This document shows positions 38,150 to 42,040 of a DNA stretch of 42,040 nt, in pieces. The stretch's first letter is position 1; every line of letters starts with the position of its first letter. The stretch spans positions 1 through 42,040 of the forward strand of contig JAQMWT010000462.1 in NCBI GenBank assembly GCA_029834535.1, in the 5' to 3' direction. Position numbers and translations under genes: made by a program. Origin of the DNA: Chrysophaeum taylorii. Taxonomy: Eukaryota > Sar > Pelagophyceae > Pelagomonadales > Pelagomonadaceae. The notes under the pieces were generated by a model. It was not told the DNA's origin. It was given only the letters and a program-made list of their open reading frames with translations, and searched no databases.

Positions 38150-39220
38150 CGCGTGCGACGGCGATGGAGCCTTCGCCCGGCAAACGGGACGACGCGCTCG
38201 AGCCAGGGACGCTACGCGAGCCTCGACGCCGGCATGGCATGCCGGGGTGTTTCTTTCGATGTTCTTTCGGGGTTCTGGCGCGCGCAAAAATGCGACGCGA
38301 TTTCGCCTTTATTCCGCGCGAACTCTTCGGTACGCGCGATGATGCCCGGTCGACGGGCGGCGCGCCGGCGCTCGACGCGTCTGCCAGCGCTTCGATACGA
38401 TGCGTGCGGGCGTCTTCGTCGCCGCTGCGAGCGGCCACCGCCGGGGTTTTTCTTTCGATGTTCTTTCGGGGTTCTGGCGCGCGCAAAAATGCGACGCGAT
38501 TTCGCCTTTTTTTCGCGCGCGAACTCTTCGGGTACGCGCGCGATGCGTGCCGGCGTCTTCGTCGCCGCTGCGAGACCGGCCACCGAAATCGAGAAGGGCT
38601 TGCCGCGCTCGCGTCTGCGGTCGAAGCCCGCTTCCACGGCCACGACTCGCTCTTCCGACGGGACGTCCTCGAAAATGCGCGAGAACGAACGAGACTCGAC
38701 CGTCGACTCGGTGGATCGAACATCGTTTGACCTTCGATACGATGCGTGCCGCCGGCTTCGTCTTCGAGCGGCCACCGCCGTCGCGATCGCGGACTCGGAC
38801 TCGCCCGCGGGTTGACGTCCAGTCGACCAACCCGAAAAAAAACTCCGCGGCGCGGCGCGCCGCCGATCGTCGAGCTCGACGCGTCCGCCAGCGCTTCGAT
38901 ACGATGCGTGCCGGCGTCTTCGTCGCCGCTGCGAGCGGCCACCGCCGTCGCGACCGCGGCCTCGGACTCTCCCCCGCTGGAGCGCCTACGGATCCAAGAC
39001 CAGGAACAACGCGGCGACGAGCGCGCCGCGCGCCCCCGCGCCGACGACCGGCCGCGCGCCCGCGCGCGTCCACGACGACCGCCCGTGGCCGCGCTCTGGC
39101 CAGCGCCCACGGACACGAAGACCTCCCCGCTCGCGTCTACGGCGAAGTCACGCCTCGCTCTTCCCGCTGCGGCCGTCCTCGCCGCGAGAACCTCTGGACC
39201 GTCGACCGCGACGGCGCGTC
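38150..39220. repeat. GC-rich minisatellite field in unit 1
   Basis: Units of GATGCGTGCCGGCGTCTTCG / TCGCCGCTGCGAGCGGCC and of CGGGTTGACGTCCAGTCGAC alternate with TTCTTTCGGGGTTCTGGCGC blocks (two copies, near 38260 and 38465). Confidence 0.65.
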
Positions 39221-39539
39221 CGCTATCTATGGATTATGCGCCACGCCCTCCTTCTCACTACGCCCGCCGCCACCCCGGCGCCTACACCAAAAATATTGTC
39301 TATAAGGAAATACTCCAATAAAAGCGGCCCTCGGCCATCACATAGTCCATCCGCAAAAAACGCAAAGCCGAAAATAAAGAGGCATAACGCTAACCCCCAG
39401 AACGCTTCGCGCAACGGAAAGCAAGGAAAAGGGTACCCACTCTAACCCAAGAACGGAGAATTGCGCAGAAATCTTCAGAAAAGACAGAATTTCCACGGCG
39501 TGCGACGGCGTTTTTCGTCGGCTCCCGAGACGCGACGGC

Positions 39540-39655
39540 CGTCGAGGCCGTGGGGGGTCCGGGGGTGTCCCCGGCGGGGGTGTGGGGCAGAGCCCCCCAA
39601 TTCCCGGGGGGTTCGGGGGGCTTGCCCCCCGAGAAAAAGGCCGAAAAAAACCCGA
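39540..39655. repeat. G/C-run hairpin block
   Basis: GGGGGGCTTGCCCCCC (39614-39629) is a perfect 6-bp stem with a 4-base loop, preceded by further paired G and C runs, such as the GGGG...CCCC pairings between 39553 and 39600. It is followed by GAGAAAAAGGCCGAAAAAAA. Confidence 0.6.
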
Positions 39656-39670
39656 CTTGGCCTTACTAGT

Positions 39671-42040
39671 CCACAATAATTAATTGGGAAACGTGTGTCT
39701 GTGAGTGACAAACACTTACCGGACCTCTACTTTCTGTTCGAATCCCTATGTATGCTCGAAACGGGCCGACAAAATCTGCGTTTTGTAAAGCCGATTCATT
39801 TCAAAACGCTTCACTCGCGGCCTACTTTCTGTTCTTTGCTAAATGTATGAGCCAAAAGCCTTAATATTTATAAAATGTTTTCTTCTTGCTATCTACGGCG
39901 ACCCTTGTAGTATCGGAGAGACCGTAGAAGTTTGAACGAGAATCTGGGTGGTTGCTGTACGTACGTCTCGAGTTCGGATCCTGTTAGTATTTCGAAGGAG
40001 AAAACCCTTAGTCGTGAGTATTAGTCGTGAGTATTTCGAAGAAGAAAACCCGTAGTATTCGTTGAAAAGAAAACCCTCTCGGATGGTCGATTTGTATGCT
40101 GTATGCTGGTGTAGCCGTAGATCGAGAGTATTTCGAGGAAGAAAACCCTAACCTTCCGTCTTCGCCCCCCGTCCCACTGCGAACGTTCCGGCTGCCAACC
40201 GGCACGCCCGGGAGGCGAATAGGTGCCAACCTACGCCGGGAGGGCGGATGGCCCTCGCAAGGCTCAGGATTCGTGAGGCACCGTCCTCCATCGCCCGCAG
40301 TCAGCGATCAGGGTAAGGTTGTAGTCGTAAAAATCGAGACTATTTCGAAGAAGAAAACCCTTTCGGCCGATCTTTTTTTGAAGTAAGGTTGTCGCGTGCG
40401 ACGGCGATGGAGCCTTCGCCCGGCAAACGGGACGACGCGCTCGAGCCAGGGACGCTACGCGAGCCTCGACGCCGGCATCGCATGCCGGCGTTTTACGTTC
40501 GGGGTTCTTTCGGGGTTCTGGCGCGCGCAAAAATGCGACGCGATTTCGCCTTTATTCCGCGCGAACTCTTCGGTACGCCTACGTGACCGCGGTCTCGGAC
40601 TCGCCCGCGGGTTGACGTCCAGTCGACAAACCCGAAAAAAAACTCGGCGGCGCGCTCGACGGGCGGCGCTCCGCGCCGCCGGGCCCGGCGCTTCGATACG
40701 ATGCGTGCCGGCGTCTTCGTCGCCGCTGCCAGCGGCCACCGCCGTCGCGACCGCGGCCTCGGACTCTCCCCCGCTACGGATCGAAGACCACGAAAAACGC
40801 GGCGACGACCGCGACAGGCGTGCCGCGCGCGCGCCGCGCCGCCGACGACCCGGCCGCGCGCGCCCGACGACCGCGGCCGCTCTGGCCATCGCCGACGGAG
40901 AAGAAGAAGACAGACCGCCTCGACGCCGGCATGGCGTGCGGATTTTTTCGTTCGATGTTCTTTGCGGTCAAAGCCCGCTTCCACGGCTACGACTCGCTCT
41001 TCCGACGGGCCGTCCTCGAGAACGCGCGAGACCGATCGACCGTCGACTCGGTGGATCGACCACCGTTTAACCTCCGTTACGATGCGTGCCGGCGGCTTCG
41101 TCGCCGCGAGCGGCCACCGCCGTCGCGACCGCGGACTCGGACTCGCCCGCGGGTTGACGTCCAGTCGACCAACCCGAAAATAAACTCCGCGGCTCGCTCG
41201 ACGGGCGGCGCACCGCCGCCGGGCAGCTTCGATTGTTGTCGGCGTCTTCGTCGCCGCCGTCGCGACCGCGGGTTGACGTCCAGTCGACCAACCCGAAACT
41301 CGACGGCGCGTCGAGCTCGACGCGTGCGCCAGCGGATACGTGCGTGCCGGCGTCTTCGTCGCCGCTGCGAGCGGCCACCGCCGTCGCGGACTCGGACTCG
41401 GACTCGCCCGCGGACTCGGACTCGCCCGCGGACTCGGACTCGCCCGCGGTGTCCAGTCGACCAACCCGAATAAAAACTCCGCGGCGCGGCGCGCCGGCGC
41501 TCGACGCGTCTGCCAGCGCTTCGATACGTGCGTGCCGGCGTTCGTCGCGCCGCTTCGATACGATGCGTGCCGGCGTCTTCATCGCCGCTGCGAGCGGCCA
41601 CCGCCTTCGACCGCGGCCTCGGACTCTACAGCGCGCCGCGCCCGCGCGCCGACGACCGGCCGCGCACGACCGCCCGTGGCCACCACGACCGCCCGTGGCC
41701 ATCGGCCATCGCCCACGGAGACGAAGACCTCCCCGCTCGCGTCTACGGCGAAGCCCGCTTCCGCGGCCACGCCTCGCTCTTCCCGCTGCGGCCGTCCTCG
41801 CCGCGAGAACCTCTGGACCGTCGACCGCGACGGCGCGTCCGCTATCTATGGATTATGCGCGACGCCCTCCTTCTCACTACGCCCGCCGCCACCCCGGCGC
41901 CTATTGTCTATAATGAAATACTCCATTAAACAAAGCGGCCATCCGCCATCTCATAGTCCATCTCATAGTCCATCCGCAAAAAACGCAAAGCCGAAAATAA
42001 ACAGGCATAACGCTAACCCCAGAACGCTTCGCGCAACGGA
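39671..42040. repeat. Tandem unit 2, cut by the window edge
   Basis: Repeats unit 1 from CCACAATAATTAATTGGG on. By the conserved GGATTATGCG point it is about 290 bp longer, because the GC-rich field has more copies of the GCGGACTCGGACTCGCCC block (for example three in a row at 41395-41450). It is not closed within the window. Confidence 0.7.
40150..40312 (+). repeat. Module 2 copy in tandem unit 2
   Basis: Begins AACCTTCCGTC, the sequence at which module 1 ends at 21531, and ends GCGATCAGG/GTAAGG. Confidence 0.75.

Larger units (their letters stand above)
37344..39670. repeat. Tandem unit 1, 2.33 kb
   Basis: Begins CCACAATAATTAATTGGG and ends just before the same sequence at 39671. It holds, in order, an AT-richer part, about eight copies of AATCGAGAGTATTTCGAAGA with GAAAACCCTTAGTATT, module 2 (37859-38013), a GC-rich minisatellite region (38150-39220), a conserved end (39229-39440) and a G/C hairpin block. 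Long Arg/Ala/Pro-rich frames on both strands follow from the GC repeats; I do not regard them as genes. Confidence 0.7.

Noticed and set aside
38109..39116. 335-residue Arg-rich frame, and similar frames on both strands to 42040
   Set aside because: All three frames on both strands are open over the minisatellites, as expected from GC-rich repeats; no start context or domain.

Overview
The window is a stack of eukaryotic transposable elements. I see no host housekeeping gene, no rRNA or tRNA and no bacterial-style operon. LTR retrotransposons, a restriction-like-endonuclease LINE, Helitron-like helicase relics, minisatellites, and GC-rich arrays and tandem units alternate from end to end. The mixture points to a repeat-rich nuclear genome of a protist, alga, oomycete-like organism or early-diverging fungus. 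The sequence alone does not let me name the organism.

Layout. (1) Positions 1-13696 hold a minus-strand LTR retrotransposon that runs off the left edge: 5' LTR, broken gag, an acidic linker ORF, a retropepsin-like region and, fused behind it, a C5-cytosine DNA methyltransferase. (2) At 430-8627 a second LTR element on the plus strand (185/187-bp LTRs with TAGAGA/TCTCTA ends, 5-bp target duplication TTGGG) has landed inside that methyltransferase gene, between motifs VIII and IX. Without it the methyltransferase frame continues. (3) Positions 14880-19818 carry a truncated minus-strand relative of that second element. It has no visible reverse transcriptase and repeats a protease-like peptide. 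(4) Positions 20639-21282 hold a gag-like relic, followed by an exon-like fragment shared with the methyltransferase element. (5) Positions 22171-27038 are a complete but frameshifted Ty1/copia element with 96-bp LTRs and CGTCC duplications. (6) Positions 27121-27720 encode a charged protein with 33-residue repeats. (7) Helitron-like PIF1 helicase C-terminal relics with AGTAAGTTCACC arrays occur at 13697-14702, 28029-29004, 29057-30069 and, inverted, 36417-37343. (8) Positions 30070-31862 are a 5'-truncated LINE with a PD-(D/E)XK endonuclease, inserted in a CAAACAGAC microsatellite. (9) Positions 31863-36122 are a copia-like element with 115-bp LTRs, no integrase and altered catalytic residues. 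(10) Positions 37344-42040 are two tandem copies of a GC-rich unit of about 2.3 kb or more.

How the parts relate. The methyltransferase element and the plus-strand element share LTR sequence and a post-LTR leader, and the plus-strand family carries several decayed copies of a peptide resembling the former's protease region. It is therefore probably a non-autonomous derivative. Pieces of the methyltransferase element's gag/linker recur at 21.4, 37.9 and 40.2 kb with splice-like borders. The LINE has used the microsatellite beside the Helitron relics three times. Almost all coding regions show frameshifts or stops, so this is mostly a graveyard with a few long, surprisingly intact frames (32108-35356, 30070-31727, 10884-12134).
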